A stretch of 64,000 bases of DNA from Silene latifolia (Eukaryota; Streptophyta; Magnoliopsida; Caryophyllales; Caryophyllaceae). Both the position numbers and the translations under genes were made by a program. The DNA lies in NCBI RefSeq assembly GCF_048544455.1, contig NC_133534.1, forward strand, positions 36,704,217 through 36,768,216, in the 5' to 3' direction. Below are positions 23,977 through 34,302 of the stretch, piece by piece (position 1 is the first letter of the stretch; the number at the start of each line of letters is the position of its first letter). Under the pieces are notes generated by a model. It did not search any database, was not told where the DNA came from, and worked only from the letters and a program-made list of their open reading frames with translations.

Positions 23977-24021
23977 CGCAGCAACTGCTGCGCCTATTCC
24001 AAGGGATGCAGCTCTGCTGCG
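23977..24021. repeat. Tat LTR paired palindrome cluster 3 (Tat-B 5' LTR)
   Basis: CGCAGCAACTGCTGCG at 23977 and TGCAGCTCTGCTGCG at 24007, 30 apart. Confidence 0.93.
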
Positions 24022-24757
24022 CCTATTCCGGGTTGAATTCTGTCTCTGAACTCCGTTGTTGCTTGACCTAGTTTAATTAGTCTACGTATAATTAACTATT
24101 AATCGTATTATCACCTGCTGATTTGTTCGTTAATTTATTCCTTTATTCGTTTTCTCAAATTATCCGTTTTAAAGGTATTTTCGACATAAATTGCCTAACC
24201 CGATGTAATTATCGTAATTTTCATTATTGTAATTTTATTTATTTGTATTTATCGTATTTCTTGCATCATTTGTATGTTTTCACATATAATCGATCCTAAA
24301 TCTCAACTTCGACCCAATTGTTTGCTAATTACGTGTCAACCGACTTAGCCTAATTCTCACATGTTAGGATTAAAACTTGGATGTTGCATTGCATGCATAT
24401 AACCGACGATATATCGAGTATAAATGATGTCCCTAATCATTAGTAGAGGCCGCTATCGAGGCGGGCGGGATTAGGTGTTTGATCAAAAGAGCTTCCTAAT
24501 ACGTACCCTCACCCCTTACTCCAGATATATGTGAACACCCGTGTTCATTGGCATCCACGAGAGTCATTCTAGACATAGAATGCTAAGGGTAACGATTGCT
24601 TAGTGTTCATGTCTTTACTTTGTGTCTAGACATTACACGAGGTATTCGAACGGTTCCAATTTCCCATAAAAATTGGTGGCGACTCCATACAAAAATGCAA
24701 ACGCTTGTTTCTCTTCTCTTCTAAGCGCCCCCGTGGGCACCCCCGCTGTCCACAATT

Positions 24758-24768
24758 TGGCGACTCCG
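24758..24768 (+). other. Primer-binding site of Tat-B (Arg tRNA type)
   Basis: TGGCGACTCCG lies three bases after the LTR end. This is complementary to the 3' end of plant Arg tRNAs ending CGGAGTCGCCA. Confidence 0.75.
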
Positions 24769-26130
24769 CTGGGGATAATACACTTACGTGTAGCCAAAAG
24801 GGTTAAACTTGAACAAGGTTAGGGAATAGTTTGTACAAGACAATCGTCGGTTTTCATAACTCGGTCTTCCTAGACCGTTTTATTCGGCCTTTCTAGGCCC
24901 AACCCAACCCATTCGACCAATCGTCCCGTCTAAACGGTCCTAATTCTTATTTGGGCCTAAGGATGGATAGCGATTGACGTCATCCATACAATGATGCTTA
25001 CTCTTGTTTGTGTCAAGGGCCTTCACTACTTGAGGAAATGGACTAGGAATCGGCCTTACTCTTGTTTGGTACGAGCCTCTCCACAGACTTCGGGTTTGAT
25101 GGTTCGGTATGGCAACCCACCTTTTAAACCAAAACCTTTTTAAATGCACTCAGCATCCCGTTATAATGCCTGTATAAATGCTTGTACCATACGTGATCAC
25201 CATTTTCTAAACGAAACCATGACGATTTTTGTAAAAATCAAAACCCTTTTTTAAATAAAAATTTCGAAAAAGGCCTTTGATTAGCGCAAAACCCAGTCAA
25301 AACTCTGTCCGTATATCGAGTCAAACTTCGGGCCTCAAACCCATTTCAAAATCCGTGTAAAAAAAAAAAAAGTCAAACAAAAAAAAAAACAAAAAACAAA
25401 GTCCGAAAAAAAAGAAGAAAAAAACAAAAAAAAAACAAAAACAAAAAACCAAAAATGTTTTAATCAAAATATTTTCAAACATGTAAATGTAAGTATGTAA
25501 ATTCAATTGGGCTAAGTTAGAGTCAAAGTTCAAAACGACTAGGTCCTGGTCGGAACTCTGTCAAGTCATAAACCCGTCTTCCTTTACATTTTGGGTCTTT
25601 CCAAAATTTAAGTCAAGTCCTAAGGCGTCACGCCGTCATTTTGGACCCCCTACCCCAATTCAATTAGGAGCTAAACATTTCCACACCTAGTCTCACACAC
25701 TCGAGGCTAACACATCGAGTCGTTCCCATATCCGTTTATTGAATTCTCCTAGTGCACGTTTGGGACACACATACCCGAACCTCGAGTCAAGTCTGTCTTA
25801 AACAACACAAATTAGAATTAACACATGTCGCCAATCCCGTCAATCAAGTCAACCACGTAAATGTCACTCTGTCAAAGTCAACACTCGAGTCTAAAGGTCA
25901 AGGTCAAGCACCGTGAATTCAAACACGAGAAGTCGCTCACGACATTTCATGAATTCACAAGTCAAGTTTGTCATCTTATCCCTTCCTTTGTTTGTTGCCT
26001 TAGTATGCGTGATCCCATGTCAAATCAAGTTATAATGCGCATCATTTTCTTCTCGGTAGGAATTCTGCAACTTCCAATGAAAGTGTTCAAGAACGTTTAT
26101 CTGTCGAAGTCGAGGGACTAAGTGCTGCAG
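24769..26130 (+). other. Tat-B leader, non-coding
   Basis: Non-coding leader including an A-rich tract (25358-25450). It aligns with the Tat-A leader at about 45210-44290 on the minus strand and, beyond the solo LTR, at 41100-40900. Confidence 0.7.
25358..25450 (+). repeat. A-rich low-complexity tract
   Basis: Runs of A broken by single C or G bases. The equivalent T-rich tract in Tat-A is at about 44600-44660. Confidence 0.8.
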
Positions 26131-26330
26131 TCATTAAGCTTCAGGCCACCGTTGAAGACTTGAGAACTCGTGTCACCAATATGGAAGACAAGATAGACAT
26201 GATAAAACCTTTACCATCCTCTCATACCCCAAGGCCAGGTTATAGCTTCAACACAACTCACCCATCTAAGAAGGGCAATGAAGACAAGGGGGTTAACCTC
26301 TTGGAAACTCTACCCAGAAGGCCGGGATGA

Positions 26331-28055
26331 GCTCATAGGGAATTCCTTGACCTCGGAATCACATATGAAGTAGCTCTACAAAGACTAGTTTCCCAAGGGA
26401 AACTTCATCCAATTGGTCCAACCCCGGACCCTGAAAAGATACTGCCTAGATGGAAGGGCAATTCATATTGTCAGTACCATCGAGACAGGGGACACGATAC
26501 GGAGGAATGCTTTTGTCTAAAGCATATTATTCAAGATATGATCGAAGATGGCAAGCTTCCAATGCCACCATTTGTGGAGCAATTCGATGGGACCGACCCT
26601 CTTGGGTCTAACATCACTAAATACGATGAAGGATCGTTCCTAGAGTTTTCTCATCTTCTCGATCCTCGTGATGACAAAGAAATCAAAGCGCCGAAGGAGG
26701 ACGATGTCCAAAGTGGAATGCTCATGCTTTCCAAGATAGAGGGAGCTATTGATACTCTAAACTCTCGGCTTTCCCACATGGGGAATCAATTTGCTGAAAT
26801 GGATAAGAAGCTTAAGACCCAGTCTTTCAAGATGAAGAATGTCCAGACAAACCCTCAACCTCATGGTCTCGAGGAGAAAGCAAAAAGTGAGCGATCTATT
26901 CCTAGTTCCTCTCATCCAGGAGTCAAAGTCAAAGGCAACCTCATGGAGCCTTCCTCAAAGGAATTAAACAACTCTCCCAGTTCATTTACAAATCTAGAAA
27001 TACCTTATGCCCTAGCCTTGAACCAATTATCCACTCTAGGTCTTCTTCAACCAATAGGACCTACACCAGATCCAGAAAAGAAATCTAAATTGTGGGATGA
27101 CAATTCATATTGTCAATACCATAGGGGTAGGGGTCATGGTACCGAAAATTGTTATAAGCTCAAGCATGTTATACAAGACGGGATTGAGGATGGTAGGATT
27201 TCTATCTCACTCCTAAAATGTTTGGGTACAGAAGTTAAGCGATCTTATAGGGAGTTCAATATCACAGATGATCAAAAATATGAAAGATCCACCAATCATT
27301 TGGTTAAAAGAAGAAAAATAGATTCACAAATGCCCGATCAGTCGAAGGAGGCGACATTGGTTGAGGGCGTTATTGACTGTCTACACCCAGTTTACGCCTC
27401 TCATTTGAAAGGTGGCATCAAAACCGTTGAAAACTTATCGGGAGAGATTGTTCGTATCAATGAAGTCATTCAAAAAGGTTCACCGTCCACATCTAAACCC
27501 AACAATCAAACAATCCGCATTACCGACGTAAAGTTTATAGAACCTTCACCGGAAAGAGGAACTCGGCATTCAAGGTCATACTACAATTTAGGCATACCTT
27601 ATACGGTAGCCTTTAAAAGACTCTTTGCCAAAGGACTGATCCAACAAATCGGTCCAACCCCAGATCCTAGGTACGAGAGGAGAGGTTGCTTCTGGGACGG
27701 TTCTCAATATTGCTTATTCTATAGGGGTAATGGACACGACACTGAAGAATGCTCCAAACTCAAATATACCATCCACTATATGCTCGATCACGGCAAGATA
27801 TCTTTATCGACCCTCGATCCGTTAAGAGAACAGAATGACCCTCATGGGTGTCCTACTCTTCAAAGACAGGAAGGTCTCTTGGGCCTTTACCCTTCTAGTA
27901 TTCCCAATGATGAGGACGAAGTGTCCAAATGGATGAATGCTCAAAGCCGGATGTCGAGGCCAGTTGCTGGAAGAGAAAATGTTCAAGCATGGGCCGATGA
28001 TTACGAGTCTAGGTCTAAGATCGAGTCAAAGTCCGGGTCCGAGTCCGAGTCTTAG
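26331..28055 (+). CDS. Tat-B gag-like ORF with three zinc-knuckle modules
   Basis: Open from just after an in-frame TGA (26328-26330) to TAG at 28053-28055; the first ATG in the open part is 26538. Related sequence continues upstream of the TGA to an in-frame ATG at 26181, with coiled-coil character (LQATVEDLRTRVTNMEDKI). Three modules of the form (I/G)xxYxxALxRL..PIGPTPDP..YCxYHRGxGHDTExCxxLKH occur about 200-210 residues apart, with knuckles near 26467-26510, 27105-27152 and 27709-27756. Ligand spacing CX2HX4HX4C equals a retroviral knuckle with the second Cys replaced by His; module 3 has Tyr at that position. The module resembles the C-terminal end of Tat-lineage Gag. The capsid domain is absent. 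The ORF ends in an acidic/serine tail (ESKSGSESES). Confidence 0.8.
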   Translation, partial: AHREFLDLGITYEVALQRLVSQGKLHPIGPTPDPEKILPRWKGNSYCQYHRDRGHDTEECFCLKHIIQDMIEDGKLPMPPFVEQFDGTDPLGSNITKYDEGSFLEFSHLLDPRDDKEIKAPKEDDVQSGMLMLSKIEGAIDTLNSRLSHMGNQFAEMDKKLKTQSFKMKNVQTNPQPHGLEEKAKSERSIPSSSHPGVKVKGNLMEPSSKELNNSPSSFTNLEIPYALALNQLSTLGLLQPIGPTPDPEKKSKLWDDNSYCQYHRGRGHGTENCYKLKHVIQDGIEDGRISISLLKCLGTEVKRSYREFNITDDQKYERSTNHLVKRRKIDSQMPDQSKEATLVEGVIDCLHPVYASHLKGGIKTVENLSGEIVRINEVIQKGSPSTSKPNNQTIRITDVKFIEPSPERGTRHSRSYYNLGIPYTVAFKRLFAKGLIQQIGPTPDPRYERRGCFWDGSQYCLFYRGNGHDTEECSKLKYTIHYMLDHGKISLSTLDPLREQNDPHGCPTLQRQEGLLGLYPSSIPNDEDEVSKWMNAQSRMSRPVAGRENVQAWADDYESRSKIESKSGSESES

Positions 28056-30559
28056 GCTTTCTTTCCCCAATTGTTCTAGTGTCTTTCTTTGTGTCCATTC
28101 CTATTTCTAGTGACAACCTGGGGTCTGTCCCATGAGTCACGCGTCTTTTTGAGTCTATGTTAAATAATACATTTATTATCCATTTCAATAAAAGCACACT
28201 TTTCAATCCACATATTCTATCATATCTCTTCCTTTATCCTTTTCCTGTGACAACAAGAATTGGTTTGAGACATTTTTTAAAATGACAACAACAACACATG
28301 ACAGTCAATGTGAGTACACTTATATGATGTTCCGTTCAAAGTTGTAGGGGACCTGAAACTCCATGTTCTTTTCTTACCTATTTCATGTCTGGCAATAGAA
28401 ACCTCAATATACCCCAGTTTAGCACGAGCCTATCTCAAGAGATTCTAGGACGAATCCAGACCGTCTCCCTTGTTGACAATCCATGACGGAAGGCAAGCCC
28501 ATTCCCCACAATAAACAACCCATATTTGCTAAAGACCAACCCGTTCCACACCAAAGGTGCTAGTCTGACTCAAATCCATGGTAGAAAGCAAATCCAAGAC
28601 GATACGAGCCATGATCAAAGACAAAGGCTCAATCAAGAGAAACCGAGGTCAATATCCAAGGCCACAATTATGCCTGTAATCCAAGACAAACGAGTCAAAA
28701 GAAGAAGGCTCAATCAAGCAAGTCAAAGTCAATATCCGAAGTTAAAGTTATCTTCAAAAACCAGAATCAAGTATATGAGCAAAAGCCGAGATATATTCTA
28801 GACCAAGAATCTGAGTCTGAATCAAGAACGAGTATGAAATCAAATACGAAATACTACTGAAGTCTATAAAGAATCAAGACATCAATAAAGATGGTCAGCT
28901 GGCACCCTCATTTAGCCTTATACATATCACACACCCTAAGTCCTTCTCGAGACCGTTACCAGGGAGATAGTTAGGAATTTTGAGAATCCTCTCAAGCTTG
29001 TCAAGTATACCCATCCTTTAGGGCCAAGACATGGAAACTTGAACCCACGTCATTTTAACCTACCTTTATGTGCTCAAGCTACATCAAGCTAAGAGACTCC
29101 ATTTCCAAGCCACATTATAAGCCATAACTTCATAAAGCCTTAACTCCACAAAATCAAGCTCCAGAGATTTGCTCATCAAAGCCTCTTATTACCGAGCTCC
29201 ACATTCCAAATATCCAATCCAGTTTCACCTTAACCCAGACGCGGAGTCTTCAAATACTTTGCTACCTAGAACGGGACATACCCATATTCATCCTTAGGGT
29301 CCACTTTTAGGCGTTCTCACACGACAAGGAAACTTTTACAAACTTAATTATACCTCTTTGGTCTATGATCAGAGGGAGTTATCTCAAATCGATTCTTCGA
29401 GTCACCAATGGAATATACCCTTGTGACCCATGCACTTTAAGGTCCTAACAACATAGCTTAGGCACACACCTGAACTACGATCTGGTTTGATTTCACCTTT
29501 TCAGGTGGATACGTAGGCAGTCCTTTCTTACATAAGAAGGATACAACCACAATACCCAAACAAAATTAACCAAACCTCAGAACTACGATCTGGTTTGATT
29601 TCACTTCACGTGAATACGCAGGCAGTCTTCAAGGACACAACCATCTCAACCATCACAATTTTCGACCTTCCAACCTCAATTAACATCCCTTCCACAACCA
29701 ACACCTCTATACTGGGGGCTCCTTATTGTCGCCCAGCCTCCTTTTTACCAAAAGTCCAGAGTCATCTTCTCATCCTGGGGGCTTATCTTCCAAGATGCCA
29801 CCCTTCCTTTATTCCTCTAAGTCTAGCTAGTACTCGGTCCGGACAATGACAAAGGTCTTAGATCGATTCTCCAAGTCATCGTGCCTCAAGAGGGGTCTCT
29901 TTTACAACAAACGGTGGTGAAAGTTGTCCCAGTAGACAAATGATCCATGGCTCATACCTTGCCTTTATATGCCTTCATCATTCTTGCAATTATTCTACCT
30001 TTGGAACTGATACGCTTTATCACCCATATTTGGCTAGGGGTTGTGCATGCTTAAGCGAAGTCTGTTAGAGTCATCCCTGTGTCGCATCAGTCTAAGCTAA
30101 GTCTACATTTCGCGTCGTGTCCTAGTAGGTCTGTGTCATGTCAAGTCCTATGTCTAAAGCCCATTGAATATACATAACGCATTACAAACGACAAACTTCT
30201 TTGAGCAAGTTTTAAACAACTTTTATAAAGAAACGCCTTTTGAAAAGCCTATGTGTTTCCTCATTCGAGGTCCATGTGATAATTGCTTACGTGCATATAT
30301 TAGATTGCATTCTTGTGTGGCTACTAACCATGCAGGTAAGTATTAGAAGCAGTTCTTTACCAAGACCTCGCTTGTCACAACGAGCGAGTATTTTCCGACA
30401 GGTGTTTCGACATGCCTTCATTATATTTCCCCAAGCGAGAGTAAGCGGATAGACAATCTCTCTCAAGACATGGAAATAAATTCCCGATTATGTTCCCCAA
30501 CGAGAGTTCACGACCGACAGTCATTTCCTCTCGAGACATGGAGATCAACATCTACCCAA

Positions 30560-30760
30560 GCAGATTTCTCCTCAGCAGTTCCCGCCTGTGTCCTGCTACT
30601 TACAATATTTCTTGAAGACTACCCAAGCAGTTTTCTCCTCAACAGTTTCCGCCTGTGTCCTGCTACTTACAATATTTCTCGAAGACTACCCAAGCAGTTT
30701 TCTCCTCAGCAGTTTCCGCCTGTGTCCTGCTACTCACAATATTTCTTGTTTCCCTACATT
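30560..30760. repeat. 67-bp tandem array in Tat-B
   Basis: Three copies starting at 30560, 30627 and 30694, each containing ttctcctcagcagttt, cgcctgtgtcctgctact and acaatatttct. Confidence 0.85.
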
Positions 30761-30904
30761 CTTCTGAAGTTTGTTTAAAGACGACCCAAGCAGCTTCCCT
30801 AGCAGTTCCTACCTATGTCCTGCTACCCTTGACATTTTTGTTTCCTCACAGAGTTCGGCAAAGGTGTCGTTCTCCAGAAGTTCCCAAACCAAAGCCTCCT
30901 TCCT

Positions 30905-31350
30905 TAGGTTCGTAAACCCGCAGTTAGGATTCTTACCCCTTAGATTCTTAGATCCCAAAATGGCTTCCTTTAGGTTCGTAAACCTTTAAGCTCCCACACC
31001 AATGTCCTTAGGTTCCTAAACCCATAAATCCTTTTGGAGTTCTCATACCTCAGAAAGCTTAAACGCACGCTTTTAAAATAAGAATTAGTAACCCAGTAAG
31101 TTCCTAAACTTAACCTTAGGATCCCAATTCCTTTAGGTTCACAAGCCTTTAAGTTCCCATACAAGTCGTCCTTTTAGGTTCATATACCCAGGTTCATACA
31201 CCTAGATCTTTAAGTTCCCAAACTCCCTAGAGTTCATACACTTTTCCTCTTAGGATCATATTCCTTAGGATCACCTTATACCTTTTAGGATCATATTCCT
31301 TTAGGATCACCTTTTCTTTTTAGGATCATATTCCTTTAGGATCATCACTT
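30905..31350. repeat. Degenerate CCTTTAGG-type repeat field in Tat-B
   Basis: Recurring ttaggttc.taaac and taggatcatattccttt units, the reverse-complement counterpart of 14980-15420 in Tat-A. Confidence 0.7.
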
Positions 31351-31760
31351 CCTTAGAGTTCCTACACTCAAATCTTGGTTACCCCTTAAGTTGAACTTAT
31401 ATTTGACCTCCTTCCCGACGATGCTTTCCTTTAGGGCCCCACACTCTAGCACAATCCTTATATATCTTTTAGGTCTTACCCTTAGCTCCTACGCTTAACC
31501 TTAGCTCCTATGCACCTCCGAAAGCATCTCGAGAAAGAAGTCTCAGGTATGATCTCTTCTTATGGCTGGCGAGCTTCCTTACGTAGTCTAATGGACTTTA
31601 AACGACCCTCCCCGATAGTCGACAGACTCTAAAATGTTCTCGACGACAGGTCCTTGGCTCAGACCCCTTGAGCCGCCTCGCGTCGCCATAGTCGTCAGGT
31701 TGTAATCTTCGATGGACCTGATGGCTATACTTTGACTTTCGCCTTGTCCAAGCCTCAGTC

Positions 31761-31773
31761 AAAGTGGGGGCTC
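31761..31773 (+). other. Polypurine tract of Tat-B
   Basis: aaagtgggggctc directly precedes the 3' LTR and is identical to the Tat-A tract. Confidence 0.85.
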
Positions 31774-34302
31774 TGTAGATACCTCGTTTCTGCACCTCCC
31801 GCAAACCACCCGTTGGTGATTGGGCCGCATGTTTGGTACGCGGAACGATTTGTGACAGTTCGTAAGTTTATCGTCAAGTGATCGCTCAAACACTTGTGTC
31901 TACCTCATGGTTGTCATCTAGGTGTCATTACGGTCATTTTGGCAGTAATTAGAGTTCATTTGGAGTCCGGGTCAAAAACCGTCTTCATTTCTTAAAACCG
32001 TCAAATCCCGAGTCAAAGCAATGTCCTTGTCTACCTAAGGTTAGGATGTCATAAAATGTTGAGATTATATCTCATTTTGAGTCTCATGTCACTTCTTTGG
32101 TCTAAACTAAAAGTTTACATTACAAAATGTGCATTTCATTTAGTTAAAATGACAACCCGAACTTTAGGCCCGTTTTACGAGGTGATAACGACTTTTTTGG
32201 GTCAGGCCTATTTCACAGAAAGTTCTAGATATTTCTTTTAGCTTTCCAACGCCACCGAAATCACCTAAATCCGAGTCTTGTAGAGAAAGTTATGCCTAAA
32301 ATACGACAGGCTGTCAAACGCGCTTTCTTGCGCAGGAGGAACCCGCTGAGGAAAGGACGCAGCATGTGCTGCGCCTCTTCAAAGGGACGCAGCTCTGCTG
32401 CGCCTTTTCCTCAAGGTTTTCTTTTTGTCCAAGTTTCCGTGTTTAACCTAAGTCGGTTATTTCCGGATCTTTCTCTCCGAAACCCTAATTCCGTGATTAG
32501 TATAAATAGGAGCCTTCGTTCCTCATATTTCTCACGCGAGTGTCCGCCCTTCTCTTCTCCCTTTGCATTCTAGACCTTCGTTCTTACTTTTTGGCGTCTA
32601 CGTGCTTGAACATTCGACCACGTAAGCTCGGATCCTTCTGAGTACCAGCCTCGTTTGCATGATCGACCAATTTGACCAACTCCACATGAATCAACTTAAT
32701 TAATGTAATCGTTTTCCTCTTACGAGGGCACTTTCATATTTGCATTATAGTTCGAGTCGAGCATCGCTAATCGATAACTTAGTCCTTCTTGTTGCGTCAA
32801 ACATGTAAGTCTGAGGGTGTAAATCTCTCTTTTATTTATTGTTATTTACTTTTTGTATCATCATAATGTAAGGTTTACGTCGAAAATACCTCTTAAAACC
32901 GATTTATAAAACCGTGCTTTAAAACTTCTTTTTACGGATTTCCAGAAGACGAACCGTCGAGAAAGGACGCAGCAACTTCTGCGCCTCTTCAAAGGAGCGC
33001 AGTTCCTGCTGCGCTTCTTCGTGAGGCTGCCGCAGTTCCTGCTTCCTTTCTTCTTCCTTCGGCCTCTGTAATTCGTTCAAGTTTTTATTTGTTTTCGTTT
33101 GTTCTTTAATTCTTTGACACGATCGTCTATTAATCACATGTAATATATTATCATCATTAGTATTTAATTCATCTCATTAATTTCCGACTTAAATCCCAAA
33201 TAACCAATATTTGCGGGTTTTCGTCATTAAACTCAATTCGGGTTTTAGAGGTTCGATTTACCCATATTGAATCTCTGGAATTCATCATTGATATATTTGC
33301 ATCTGTTTATTTATTGTCACCATCATATATTCGTCATTAATCCATCGTATTTAGCCTAATTAGTTTAATTTGTTAATTAATCATGTAATTAATTCGTATT
33401 AATCAACTTCATCCATATTCGTCTCATCCGTGTTTTGTTGTTTTATGACCCTTAATCACATGTAAATAACCTATTAATCACTTTCATCGGAGTAAATAAT
33501 TTAATCAATCATTAAATTTACCAACGAGTATTAACAACACGCAATTCCGGCTGCGCCTATTCCAAGGGATGCAGCTCTGCTGCGCCTATTCCGGGTTGAA
33601 TTCTGTCTCTGAACTTCGTTGTTGCCTGACCTAGTTTAATTAGTCTACGTATAATTAACTATTAATCGTATTATCACCTGCTGATATGTTCGTTAATTTA
33701 TTCCTTTATTCGTTTTCTCAAATTATCCGTTTTAAAGGTATTTTCGACATAAATCGCCTAACCCGATGTAATTATCGTAATTTTCATTATTTGTATTTAT
33801 CGTATTTCTTGCATCATTTGTATGTTTTCACATATAATCGATCCTAAATCTCAACTTCGACCCAATTGTTTGCTAATTACGTGTCAACCGACTTAGCCTA
33901 ATGCTCACATGTTAGGATTAAAACTTGGATGTTGCATTGCATGCATATAACCGACGATATATCGAGTATAAATGATGTCCCTAATCATTAGTAGAGGCCG
34001 CTATCGAGGCGGGCGGGATTAGATGTTCGATCAAAAGAGCTTCCTAATACGTACCCTCACCCCTTACTCCAGATATCTGTGAACACCCGTGTTCATTGGC
34101 ATCCACGAGAGTCATTCTAGACATAGAATGCTAAGGGTAACGATTGCTTAGTGTTCATGTCTTTACTTTGTGTCTAGACATGACACGAGGTATTCGAACG
34201 GTTCCAATTTCCCATAAAAATTGGTGGCGACTCCATACAAAAATGCAAACGCTTGTTTCTCTTCTCTCCCAAGCGCCCCCGTGGGCACCCCCGCTGTCCA
34301 CA
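31774..34302 (+). repeat. 3' LTR of Tat-B
   Basis: 2529 bp, the partner of 22168-24754. TATA box at 32501-32509. The third palindrome cluster has lost its first half through the ~44-bp deletion near 33550. Confidence 0.92.

Larger units (their letters stand above)
22168..24754 (+). repeat. 5' LTR of Tat-B
   Basis: 2587 bp. TATAAATAG box at 22895-22903. Three clusters of paired palindromes at 22752-22796, 23362-23406 and 23977-24021. The partner LTR lacks about 44 bp near 33550 and about 14 bp near 33785. Confidence 0.93.
28056..31760 (+). other. Non-coding 3' internal region of Tat-B
   Basis: 3.7 kb with no gene recognised. Contains paired GATCTGGTTTGATTTCAC..GTAGGCAGTC motifs (29470-29520 and 29585-29630), the 67-bp tandem array and the CCTTTAGG repeat field. 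Short ORFs have no domain features. This is where pol would be expected in a full Tat element. Confidence 0.65.
22168..34302 (+). mobile_element. Tat-B: Tat-lineage (Ogre/Retand-like) non-autonomous element
   Basis: 12,135 bp with LTRs 22168-24754 and 31774-34302 (TGTAGATACC..GTCCACA). Inserted in the copia integrase, with flanks CAAAT (22163-22167) and CAAAC (34303-34307), a 5-bp target duplication with one mismatch. PBS TGGCGACTCCG follows the 5' LTR, consistent with the Arg tRNA primer described for Ogre-type elements. The 7-kb internal region holds one ORF with CHHC knuckle modules and no recognisable capsid, protease, RT or integrase. It opposes Tat-A in orientation. Confidence 0.9.
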
